Assembly (NCBI RefSeq): GCF_016592555.1
Contig: NZ_AP014546.1
Location: 1,550,001 to 1,614,000, forward strand
Length of the DNA: 64,000 nucleotides
From: Neptunomonas japonica JAMM 1380
Lineage (GTDB): Bacteria; Pseudomonadota; Gammaproteobacteria; Pseudomonadales; Balneatricaceae
Direction: 5' to 3'
Of the stretch, positions 48,434 to 56,088 are shown in pieces. How positions within the stretch are numbered: position 1 is the first letter of the stretch; the number at the start of each line of letters is the position of its first letter. Below the pieces are notes generated by a model. That model did not search any database. It had not been told where the DNA came from and was given only the letters and a program-made list of their open reading frames with translations. The translations under genes were made by a program, and so were the position numbers.

Positions 48434-50140
48434 ATGAGTCACGAGCGCATGGACAAAACAAGTAATACGCAGCACCAAGCAGCGCCTCGTTTATTACAAC
48501 GTAAGTGTGCATGTGGCCAGCATAGTCCAAAAGGTGAGTGTGAAGCGTGCGCTAAGAAAAAATATGCAGTGCAAAGGAAGCTTGTAGTCGGTGCCAGTAA
48601 TGACCCATTGGAGCAGGAGGCGGACCGGGTCGCGGATCAGGTTTTAACCATGCCACTGCCAACATCAACTGTTGGTTTTCCACGTATACAGAGGTTTTCA
48701 TTATCGTCAGGTGAGCCGTCAGGTGTGGCGCCAGAGAGTGTAGATCGGGCGCTAGTGAGTCAGGGGCAACCTCTGAATAAAGACCTTCAGCAAGATATGG
48801 GGCAACGGTTTGGATATGACTTCTCGGGTGTGCGGGTGCATACCGGTAGTTTGGCTAATCAATCAGCACTGGAGTTGGGTGCTCAAGCCTATACGGTTAA
48901 ACAGGATATTGTGTTTGCTGCGGGGCGGTTCGCTCCACATACCTCTACAGGGCGACGCCTGCTTGCCCATGAAATGACGCATGTTGTACAGCAGGGGCAG
49001 TCGCAACAGAATAGAGCACCGTTAATGCCAATTTCTTCTTTAGATAAAGGCGTTATCAGATTAAAACGTGATCCGGATGTTGCTCAGAAAGGATATTACA
49101 CATTCAAATTATTAGCAGGAGGAAAAAAAGAGATAGCCGTTCAATTCTACTATCCGGGAAGTGGAAATAAGGTCAAAGTTAAAATGGCTTCATTGCGTAA
49201 ACCCAAGGTTGTTGAGGATGAATATATTTTGAGTAACCCCGGAAAATTCTCCCCATCGATTAACTACGAAGATGGGGTAACGACGTTTTTTGATTTGACT
49301 GGGAATGACCAAAAAAACGTTGAAGCTCATGTGACCATGGATGCGCTTTATAGTGTTGATTTTTTAACTGCGGACTCTAATCCTGCAGATCCTAAGTACC
49401 AACGGCACGAGATTACGAATACATTTGCGGTGATGAGTTGGGAAGGTGTTAAAAAAGTTATCAATATTAGTGAAGGTGAGAATCAGCAAGCTTGGGTTAT
49501 GAGGCCACACCCTCACCCTAACGTGCATTTCATGTATTACAACACCGTGACTCGAGAGGCATTTATACCCTCAGTATTGACCTCAAACAGTAAGTTTAAA
49601 GGTGTACGTTCCGGCAAGAATGCTATTAAGAAAAAAGATGTAACGGTTTTGGATTGGGGGGATAGCTGGAACGGGTTCAACGTAGCAGGGGGCATTTTGA
49701 CATGGGGACAAATTGATGCATCCAGTGTTGAGGGGATGGTCAAATCGATAGAAAGCGAATTAGAAGTGGGTAGTTGTATGGGCTCATTAACCATTATAGG
49801 ACATGGCTCTCCAGGTAGTATTTCAGTTGGAGACGGTACTGGAAGCGTTGCAGGTAAACATATCAGAGGAGGTGCCCTGGACTCTACATCGGATATTTAT
49901 GATGCGGGAATGGCAAAACTCCTGGCTAGGTTGACCCCTAGATTTTGTGGTGACGGAAAAGCGGTTTTACGAGGTTGTAATGTTGGAGATGGGAAGCTTG
50001 GAGAAAGTTTTAGCCAGTTACTTGCCAATCTTTGGCGGGTCAATGTTAAGGCGCATATAGGAACGGTTAGAGGTGGTGGTTATTGGACTACAGGTAAATG
50101 GCAAAGATCATCTCCTGCTGATAAAACGCAAGAGGATTAA
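48434..50140 (+). CDS. DUF4157 effector candidate 2, caspase-like end
   Basis: A 568-aa protein. Cys-rich leader LLQRKCACGQHSPKGECEAC at about 20-39. The DUF4157 domain spans about 95-188, with HExxH at 179-183. The middle (about 205-430) is beta-rich and unrecognised. The C-terminal domain (about 430-560) has LTIIGHGSPGSISVG (His 457) and AVLRGCNVGDGKLGESF (Cys 515). This is the His-Gly/Gly-Cys dyad pattern of clan-CD (caspase-fold, CHAT/DUF4347-like) domains. A cysteine-protease cargo is therefore likely; the target is unknown. No signal peptide. Confidence 0.8.
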   Translation: MSHERMDKTSNTQHQAAPRLLQRKCACGQHSPKGECEACAKKKYAVQRKLVVGASNDPLEQEADRVADQVLTMPLPTSTVGFPRIQRFSLSSGEPSGVAPESVDRALVSQGQPLNKDLQQDMGQRFGYDFSGVRVHTGSLANQSALELGAQAYTVKQDIVFAAGRFAPHTSTGRRLLAHEMTHVVQQGQSQQNRAPLMPISSLDKGVIRLKRDPDVAQKGYYTFKLLAGGKKEIAVQFYYPGSGNKVKVKMASLRKPKVVEDEYILSNPGKFSPSINYEDGVTTFFDLTGNDQKNVEAHVTMDALYSVDFLTADSNPADPKYQRHEITNTFAVMSWEGVKKVINISEGENQQAWVMRPHPHPNVHFMYYNTVTREAFIPSVLTSNSKFKGVRSGKNAIKKKDVTVLDWGDSWNGFNVAGGILTWGQIDASSVEGMVKSIESELEVGSCMGSLTIIGHGSPGSISVGDGTGSVAGKHIRGGALDSTSDIYDAGMAKLLARLTPRFCGDGKAVLRGCNVGDGKLGESFSQLLANLWRVNVKAHIGTVRGGGYWTTGKWQRSSPADKTQED

Positions 50141-50229
50141 CGTCGAGAGTGGTTATGTGGTGAGTTTTAATAGTCAGTCGTTCGCATAGAAAATATAAGG
50201 ATTGATAACAGTTAGCGGTTAGGAGGCAT

Positions 50230-52731
50230 ATGATGAATAAGTCAGCTAAAACCTACACCTATCGTGGCGGCCAGAAGGTCGCACTGGAAAAAAGTCCAGA
50301 CCAAATGGTCGTTAGAGCACTGTCTGCAGGTTTGGATGATGGCGCTATTGCATCATCAGAGCAGGTTTCATCTGCATCAACACGTGTTAATACGAGCGGT
50401 GCGGAGCTTGATGCTTTGATGTCACGTAGTCGTATTGTTGCGCCAACCCACCACGCATATTACGAGTCTGATTCGGGCGCTGAGTTTTTAATCACGGACC
50501 GCATTTTCGTTACTTTCAAACAAGCACTCTCAGATCAACAAATTGATGATTTTGCTGGCCGTTACGGTTTGGTAAAAACGGCTAGTTATAGCGATCGTGA
50601 TTACCTGTTTCAGTTAACCAACCATACGGGGATGAATCCGGTTAAGTTGGTTGTGAAACTGACAGAAGAAGAGCCCTTACTTGAAGCCGCTGAGCATGAC
50701 TTAAATCAGCGAATGAATGCTGAACAATTTTCTCTTCCGACCGACCCCGATTATGCCAGACAGTGGCATTTACATACGCATTTGAATAACGCGGATTTTG
50801 ATGCGCGTTCTAGTGTTTTATGCGAGAACTCCTGGGGGCTGCTCGATGGATTTGGCAGTGACGAGGTTGTCATTGCTGTATCCGATGATGGTTGCAAGCT
50901 GGATCACCACGACTTTGATTCTCCTGATAAGTTTGCATCATGGGGCTATTTTCGTGGATCGCGTTTGGTCACTGCTGTGGATATTGATGCAGACCCTCAA
51001 CAGATGTACAAAGCCGGGTCTAATCATGGGACATCATGCTGTGGTGTTATCGGTGGTGAGATTGATTCGGTACTTACGGTAGGGGCTGCAGCGAGTTGCC
51101 AACTGTTACCGATTCAATGGGAGTCTTCAGGGCCCTCTCTGTTTATAAGTGATTCAAAATTGCTGACAACGCTTAATTATATTGCTGATAAAGCCGATGT
51201 GATGTCCAACTCATGGGGCGGTGTGCCGACCAGTGTTTGGGCTTTGCCGGTTATAAATCGGATTAAAGCATTGGCATTAACGGGCGGACGGCGTGGCAAG
51301 GGCATTGTATTTCTCTGGGCCGCAGGCAATGAAAACTGTTTGATTAATCATACTGCGAGTCAACCCGTTCCTTATGATCATGGTGTTGAAGTGCAAGGTG
51401 GTGCGCTTGTTTGGGTGGGGGTAAGAACCACACGCGTGTTTCGCAATAATTTAGTGGGTATTGCGGGTGTGATGCATATTGCTGCACTGGCGAGTACAGC
51501 CAGGCGTAGCCATTACTCAAATTATGGCCCAGGTATTGGTGTGTGCGCACCTTCCAGTAATAGCCATGCCTATTACCGTATGACAGTGAGGGGCTTAGGC
51601 ATTACCACTACAACAGGTGAGTCAGGCGGTGTAACCCATAGTTTTGGCGGCACATCCAGTGCAACGCCTCTCGTTGCCGGTATCGCTGGTTTGGCAATTT
51701 CTGCAAACCCCAGTTTAAGTGCGCTTGAGGTTATTTCCATACTCAAGCAGACAGCGTCTAAAGATCTTGATTTTAGTGGTTATCCACGCACGCCACCGGC
51801 TAACTTTGACATGAATACTGATTGGGATGTGTCACCTGTCTCTCCTTTTGATGCCGGTACTTTCATTGATACAGGAGAGCCCGAGGGTAGCTGGAGCCCA
51901 TGGTTTGGGCATGGGCGTGTGGATGCCAATGCCGTTGTCGCTGAGGCGTTAAGCCGTAATCAACCAGTGGGAGATAAAACCTTCCAAGGTGACTCTACTC
52001 CGGACCGAAGTATTCCCGATAATAACGAGAGAGGCATAAAGGATAAAATTGTCTGTGCACGTGAATTTTCATTGGCATCTATCAAGGTCAACGTTGATAT
52101 AAGCCATACCTATATCGGTGACTTACGCGTCTCCCTAATATCACCCTCAGGCTCGGTTGTACCGTTACATGATCGTACCGGTGGTAGTGGCAATGACCTT
52201 CATGTTGAGTTTGATAACACCTCGGCTCCTGGATTATTGGCGTTAATAGGGGAGTCGGTTAAAGGGGAGTGGGCATTGCATGTTCAGGATCTGGCGCTGG
52301 TGGACCGTGGTCGATTAAAAGCGTGGTCGTTGGAGGTTAAAGGGCAAGCAGACACCTCAATTGTAGTTGAAGAGAGCCCGGGCGTGATTATTCCCGATAA
52401 TGTCCAAGGTGGTATTGAGCGCTCTTTAGCTGTTTCTAAAACCGGGCGTCTGGATAGCATCGAAGTTTCACTGGATATCACGCATACCTATGTGGGTGAT
52501 TTAAAAGTGGAGTTGACCTCCCCGAGCGCTACTTCTGTGTTGCTGCACAACCGTACCGGCGGCTCTGCCAATAATGTGATTAAAATTTATAGCTTATCAA
52601 ATGCCTCTGCGCTGCAGGTTTTCCAAGGTGAAGCGGTTAAGGGTGCTTGGAAGCTAAGAGTCTCGGATCATGCCGGTGTTGATCAGGGTAAGTTGAATCA
52701 CTGGGCGTTAAGGATTGTATCAACCACATAG
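50230..52731 (+). CDS. Subtilisin-like protease with two P domains
   Basis: An 833-aa protein with AGGAGG upstream. A pro-like N-terminal part (about 1-190; FVTFKQALSDQQIDDFAGRY) is followed by the S8 domain: Asp 219 (AVSDDGCKLDHHDF), His 266 (SNHGTSCCG), oxyanion Asn 367 (AAGNEN) and Ser 476 (GGTSSATP). Two P/Homo-B domains are at about 595-705 and 725-833; both carry HTYIGDLRVSL-type strands and a D/HNRTGGS loop. No signal peptide is visible, so export by the injection particle or a cytoplasmic role is possible. It lies inside the eCIS operon between cargo and baseplate genes. Confidence 0.9.
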   Translation: MMNKSAKTYTYRGGQKVALEKSPDQMVVRALSAGLDDGAIASSEQVSSASTRVNTSGAELDALMSRSRIVAPTHHAYYESDSGAEFLITDRIFVTFKQALSDQQIDDFAGRYGLVKTASYSDRDYLFQLTNHTGMNPVKLVVKLTEEEPLLEAAEHDLNQRMNAEQFSLPTDPDYARQWHLHTHLNNADFDARSSVLCENSWGLLDGFGSDEVVIAVSDDGCKLDHHDFDSPDKFASWGYFRGSRLVTAVDIDADPQQMYKAGSNHGTSCCGVIGGEIDSVLTVGAAASCQLLPIQWESSGPSLFISDSKLLTTLNYIADKADVMSNSWGGVPTSVWALPVINRIKALALTGGRRGKGIVFLWAAGNENCLINHTASQPVPYDHGVEVQGGALVWVGVRTTRVFRNNLVGIAGVMHIAALASTARRSHYSNYGPGIGVCAPSSNSHAYYRMTVRGLGITTTTGESGGVTHSFGGTSSATPLVAGIAGLAISANPSLSALEVISILKQTASKDLDFSGYPRTPPANFDMNTDWDVSPVSPFDAGTFIDTGEPEGSWSPWFGHGRVDANAVVAEALSRNQPVGDKTFQGDSTPDRSIPDNNERGIKDKIVCAREFSLASIKVNVDISHTYIGDLRVSLISPSGSVVPLHDRTGGSGNDLHVEFDNTSAPGLLALIGESVKGEWALHVQDLALVDRGRLKAWSLEVKGQADTSIVVEESPGVIIPDNVQGGIERSLAVSKTGRLDSIEVSLDITHTYVGDLKVELTSPSATSVLLHNRTGGSANNVIKIYSLSNASALQVFQGEAVKGAWKLRVSDHAGVDQGKLNHWALRIVSTT

Positions 52732-52744
52732 GAGTGATACCTGG

Positions 52745-53401
52745 ATGACGACTTTTCCAAATTCTCCCCGCGTTATTAAAGGCGGCATTGTGTTGGTTGA
52801 CCCTGCATCTGCGCGGGTACTTCGGGTTATTTCGCTGCAATACAACCCTGGAACACTGACGCGTACTTTTCAGGCGCAACGGATGGGAGATGGAGCCTCC
52901 CAATCTGAAGCGTTACGCCTTAAAGGCCCTGCGTCAGAAACACTGAAGTTGGAAGCAGAGATTGATGCTGCTGATCAGTTGGAATTTCCCGAGCAACATC
53001 AGTCCGTGGTTGAATTTGGTGTAGCGCCGCAATTGGCGCTCTTGGAAGCCTTGATAAACCCCGCTAGCGCTAGCTTGTTGGCGAATAAGGCATTAGCTAA
53101 TGCTGGCACGTTGGAAATTGCCTCCATGGAGTCAGCGCTAACGCTGTTTGTGTGGGGAGCCAATCGAATAGTGCCAGTGCAAGTCACTGAGTTTTCAATT
53201 ACTGAAGAGGCCTTTGACCCTTCTTTGAATCCGTTAAGGGCCAAAGTAAATCTTGGGTTACGTGTGCTAACGATTGATGATTTGGGCTTCGACCACAAAG
53301 GTGGTGGTTTATTTATGGCCTACCTTCAGTCGCGTGAGCAGTTAGCGAAGAAGGCCGCAACTTTTGGTTTTGATGCACTAGGGATAGGAGGCATACCATG
53401 A
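52745..53401 (+). CDS. CIS tube-like adaptor protein
   Basis: A 218-aa protein from ATG 52745 (AGGAG about 9 nt upstream). The N-terminus RVIKGGIVLVDPASARVLRVISLQYNP, then LRLKGPASETLKLEAEID and VTEFSITEEAFDPSLNPLRAKVNLGLRVL is the CIS-tube/Afp7-type domain. It sits at the first ring between tube and spike hub and is usually linked to a LysM domain. Here the LysM domain is a separate gene overlapping by 4 bp. Confidence 0.8.
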   Translation: MTTFPNSPRVIKGGIVLVDPASARVLRVISLQYNPGTLTRTFQAQRMGDGASQSEALRLKGPASETLKLEAEIDAADQLEFPEQHQSVVEFGVAPQLALLEALINPASASLLANKALANAGTLEIASMESALTLFVWGANRIVPVQVTEFSITEEAFDPSLNPLRAKVNLGLRVLTIDDLGFDHKGGGLFMAYLQSREQLAKKAATFGFDALGIGGIP

Positions 53402-53760
53402 TTGATCCTGTTAAAGCATTCATGCAAGCGAATGCGCTGAGCACCTCGGCATTTGCACCGGGGAGCCGTTATCACGGTTTGGATACCGCTCAATGGGCAC
53501 AACCTGATGGTGAGCTGATTACCTATGTTCGGCGGCGCTTTATTCCACCACCAGAGAACTTTGCTACCTTGCAAGAGCATCAAATAGTTGAAGGCGACCG
53601 TTTAGATAATCTTGCGGCAAAATACTTGGGGGACCCTCAACAGTATTGGGGTATCTGTGATGCGAATGGTGCGATGCGCCCCGATGAACTGACAGAGACT
53701 TTGGGTAAACGTTTGCGTATCACCTTACCTGAAGGAGTACCGGGAGGCGCAGATGTCTAG
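53398..53760 (+). CDS. LysM baseplate protein (gp53/Pvc7-like)
   Basis: A 120-aa protein. Residues 1-55 are a link region (PGSRYHGLDTAQW). Residues about 58-115 form a LysM-type unit (HQIVEGDRLDNLAAKYLGDP, WGICDANGAM, LGKRLRITLPEG). It stabilises the contact between tube and baseplate. The start overlaps the adaptor stop, and its own stop overlaps the hub gene. Confidence 0.85.
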   Translation: MIDPVKAFMQANALSTSAFAPGSRYHGLDTAQWAQPDGELITYVRRRFIPPPENFATLQEHQIVEGDRLDNLAAKYLGDPQQYWGICDANGAMRPDELTETLGKRLRITLPEGVPGGADV

Positions 53761-54892
53761 TGCTGTGCATATGAGCCTGATGATTGGGCCTGTGGTGCCT
53801 ATTCCTGTGCCCGCCATGATGATTAATGCGCTCGAAGAGGCAACGGTAACAAGCGCTGCTGATTCATCCAGTGGTTTTCAGTTACGTTTTAAGGTTCATA
53901 GTAAGTCAGAACTGAACACGATTTTTTTAATTGCGGTAGGGCAAAATACCAGTGTGGGTACACCACCATTGCGTGTAGTGCTGATTGTTACACTCAACGG
54001 TAGGCCGCGCCCTTTGTTTGATGGTGTTGTCACCAATGTTGAGGTGCAAGCCGGGCAAAATGGCCAGCCCGGTAGTATCACGGTGACCGGCGATGATTTA
54101 ACGAAAGTAATGGGGCTAATCGATTTTAGTGGGCTTTCCTATCCTGCCATGCCTATTACCGCCCGAGTTGCACTGATCTGTGCTAAATATGCAGCCTTTG
54201 GCATTATTCCATTGCCCATCCCTGCATTGTTTCCCGATGTACCTATTCCGGTAGAGCGGATACCTGCGCATCAAGGCACCGATTTAGAATATTTACAGCA
54301 GTTAGCGAGTGAAGTGGGCTATGTGTTCTACATCGAACCTGGAGAAGCCCCGTTAACCAATATCGCCTATTTTGGCCCTGAAATAAAAATCGGGCCACCG
54401 CAGCCCGCACTTAACCATGATATGGATGCACACACGAATGTAGAATCACTGAGCTTTAGCTTTGATCCTACTAAAGGTGTTTTGCCGATAGTTTATATCC
54501 AAAACCAACTGACGCGTGCACCTATCCCTATTCCAGTCCCCAATATTAATCCACTGCAACCGCCGCTGGGCTTGTTACCTGCCCCCATTGCCAATATCAA
54601 AGTGATGAAAGACACCGCAAAAATGAACCCCATGCAAGCACTCTCTAAAGGGCTGGATGAGGCAAAAACATCACAAGATGCGGTGACAGGATCAGGGAGT
54701 TTAGATGTACTGCGCTATGGAAATATTCTTAAACCTCGCAAGCTCGTTGGCGTGCGAGGTGTGGGTGTTGCTTATGACGGGCTTTATTACGTAAGAAGTG
54801 TGACCAGTACACTTAAACGAGGTGAGTTCAAACAGAGCTTTAGTTTAACGCGTAATGGTTTGATCTCGATTACGCCGAGGGTGCCTGTATGA
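53753..54892 (+). CDS. Spike hub protein (gpD/VgrG-like, Pvc8-type)
   Basis: A 379-aa protein. Proline-rich start (GPVVPIPVPAMMINAL), then the late-control-D-like fold: LFDGVVTNVEVQAGQNGQPG, GDDLTKVMGLIDFSG and HQGTDLEYLQQLASEVGYVFYIEPG, the signature of gp27/VgrG hub domains. No C-terminal OB-fold or needle; these are in the next gene. It forms the trimeric hub between tube and tip. Overlaps the gpV-like gene by 4 bp. Confidence 0.9.
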   Translation: MSSAVHMSLMIGPVVPIPVPAMMINALEEATVTSAADSSSGFQLRFKVHSKSELNTIFLIAVGQNTSVGTPPLRVVLIVTLNGRPRPLFDGVVTNVEVQAGQNGQPGSITVTGDDLTKVMGLIDFSGLSYPAMPITARVALICAKYAAFGIIPLPIPALFPDVPIPVERIPAHQGTDLEYLQQLASEVGYVFYIEPGEAPLTNIAYFGPEIKIGPPQPALNHDMDAHTNVESLSFSFDPTKGVLPIVYIQNQLTRAPIPIPVPNINPLQPPLGLLPAPIANIKVMKDTAKMNPMQALSKGLDEAKTSQDAVTGSGSLDVLRYGNILKPRKLVGVRGVGVAYDGLYYVRSVTSTLKRGEFKQSFSLTRNGLISITPRVPV

Positions 54893-55398
54893 GTGAAACT
54901 TACTTTGGTAAATACCGGGGTGTGGTACTCAATAATATTGACCCTATGCAGCAAGGGCGCTTGCAAATACAGGTACCGGATGTGGCCGGTTTGGTGCCTA
55001 CCAGTTGGGCGATGCCTTGTGTGCCAATGGCAGGAATTCAAAACGGTATGGTGGCGTTACCCATTATTGGTTCGGGTGTTTGGGTAGAGTTTGAGCAGGG
55101 AAACCCGGATTACCCTATCTGGGTGGGATGCTTTTGGGGCAGTACAGCCGAAATTCCTGCACTGGCACTGCTTACCCCTCCAACGACACCGGCAATTACA
55201 TTTCAAACACCGCTGCAAAATGGCATGACGATATCGGATATGCCAGGGCCAACAGGCGGCATCATGTTGAAGAGCACAACGGGGGCCTCTCTTATTGTGA
55301 ATGATACGGGTATTTATATTCAGAATGGCAAGGGGGCAGTGATTACGCTGGTCGGCCCCACTGTGACGATTAATAACGGCGCACTTACGGTGATTTGA
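54889..55398 (+). CDS. gpV-like OB-fold baseplate protein
   Basis: A 169-aa protein. FGKYRGVVLNNIDPMQQGRLQIQVPDV begins the OB-fold (gp5/gpV). PIIGSGVWVEFEQGNPDYPIWVGCFWG (about 62-88) is the family signature. A short beta-helix end (MLKSTTGASLIVNDTGIYIQNGKG) should form the needle. Sits on the hub and is capped by the PAAR-like protein. Confidence 0.92.
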   Translation: MSETYFGKYRGVVLNNIDPMQQGRLQIQVPDVAGLVPTSWAMPCVPMAGIQNGMVALPIIGSGVWVEFEQGNPDYPIWVGCFWGSTAEIPALALLTPPTTPAITFQTPLQNGMTISDMPGPTGGIMLKSTTGASLIVNDTGIYIQNGKGAVITLVGPTVTINNGALTVI

Positions 55399-55399
55399 T

Positions 55400-55720
55400 A
55401 TGCCAGGACCCCTATTGCATGTAGGCGCAACCGTGTTATGCGCTCACGGAGGTACGGCTACACCAGCAGTGCCGAATCCAAGAGTTACGGTAAGTGGCCA
55501 ACCCACAGTTATCATGAGTTCACCTTATATGATTGCGGGTTGCCCATTTAATGTGTCAGGAAGCCCAGTACCATGCATCACGGGCCAATGGGTAATGGCA
55601 GCGACACGAGTACTCTCTAATGGACAACCGTTACTGCTTATGGATAGCCAGGCCATTTGTGTCCCCAATGGTACACCGCTGATGCCCGTATCAGCACAAA
55701 CACGTGTGATAGGGAGCTAA
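55400..55720 (+). CDS. PAAR-like spike tip protein
   Basis: A 106-aa protein. GPLLHVGATVLCAHGGTATP starts the fold. Cys 14, His 16 and later CPFN (Cys 50), PVPCITGQW (Cys 60) and AICVPNG (Cys 95) could hold a metal at the point, as in PAAR and DUF4280-type proteins. The protein sharpens the needle for membrane piercing. Directly follows the gpV-like gene. Confidence 0.82.
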   Translation: MPGPLLHVGATVLCAHGGTATPAVPNPRVTVSGQPTVIMSSPYMIAGCPFNVSGSPVPCITGQWVMAATRVLSNGQPLLLMDSQAICVPNGTPLMPVSAQTRVIGS

Positions 55721-55722
55721 CA

Positions 55723-56088
55723 ATGACTCAGCATGTTCACTTTCCCTTACAGTTTGATGGCCGTGGCCGAACCCGTGATGATGACGAGGCATTATGGATT
55801 CGAGGTTTAATCGAACAGGTTCTATTTACTGTGCCGGGTGAGCGAGTCATGCGACCGGATTTTGGTAGTGGCTTGCGAGAGTTAGTTTTTGCACCCAATA
55901 GCCCTGAGCTTGCCGCTACTACTCAGTTTTTGGTTCAAAGTGCGCTGCAGCAATGGATGGCTGATCTTATTACCGTTGAATTGGTCGAGATTGATGTGGC
56001 TGATTCGCGCTTATCTGTGAATATTCAGTATTCGATTCGTCGTACGGGTATGCGTTATCAGGAAAACTTCCAACAAGGAGGTGGCTAA
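55723..56088 (+). CDS. gp25-like baseplate wedge protein
   Basis: A 121-aa protein from ATG 55723 with AGGGAG about 8 nt upstream (a frame from 55657 overlaps the PAAR-like gene and has no such site). The core IRGLIEQVLFTVPGERVMRPDFGSGLRELVF with the EPR-like ER..RP..G segment defines GPW/gp25 lysozyme-like wedge proteins. It anchors the sheath to the baseplate. TAATG overlap with the next gene. Confidence 0.92.
   Translation: MTQHVHFPLQFDGRGRTRDDDEALWIRGLIEQVLFTVPGERVMRPDFGSGLRELVFAPNSPELAATTQFLVQSALQQWMADLITVELVEIDVADSRLSVNIQYSIRRTGMRYQENFQQGGG

Noticed and set aside
47425..50140. Calling the DUF4157 HExxH motif an active zinc protease
   Set aside because: The domain is found on many eCIS cargos whatever their toxin type. 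The sequence alone does not show catalysis, so I treat it as a carrier or processing domain.
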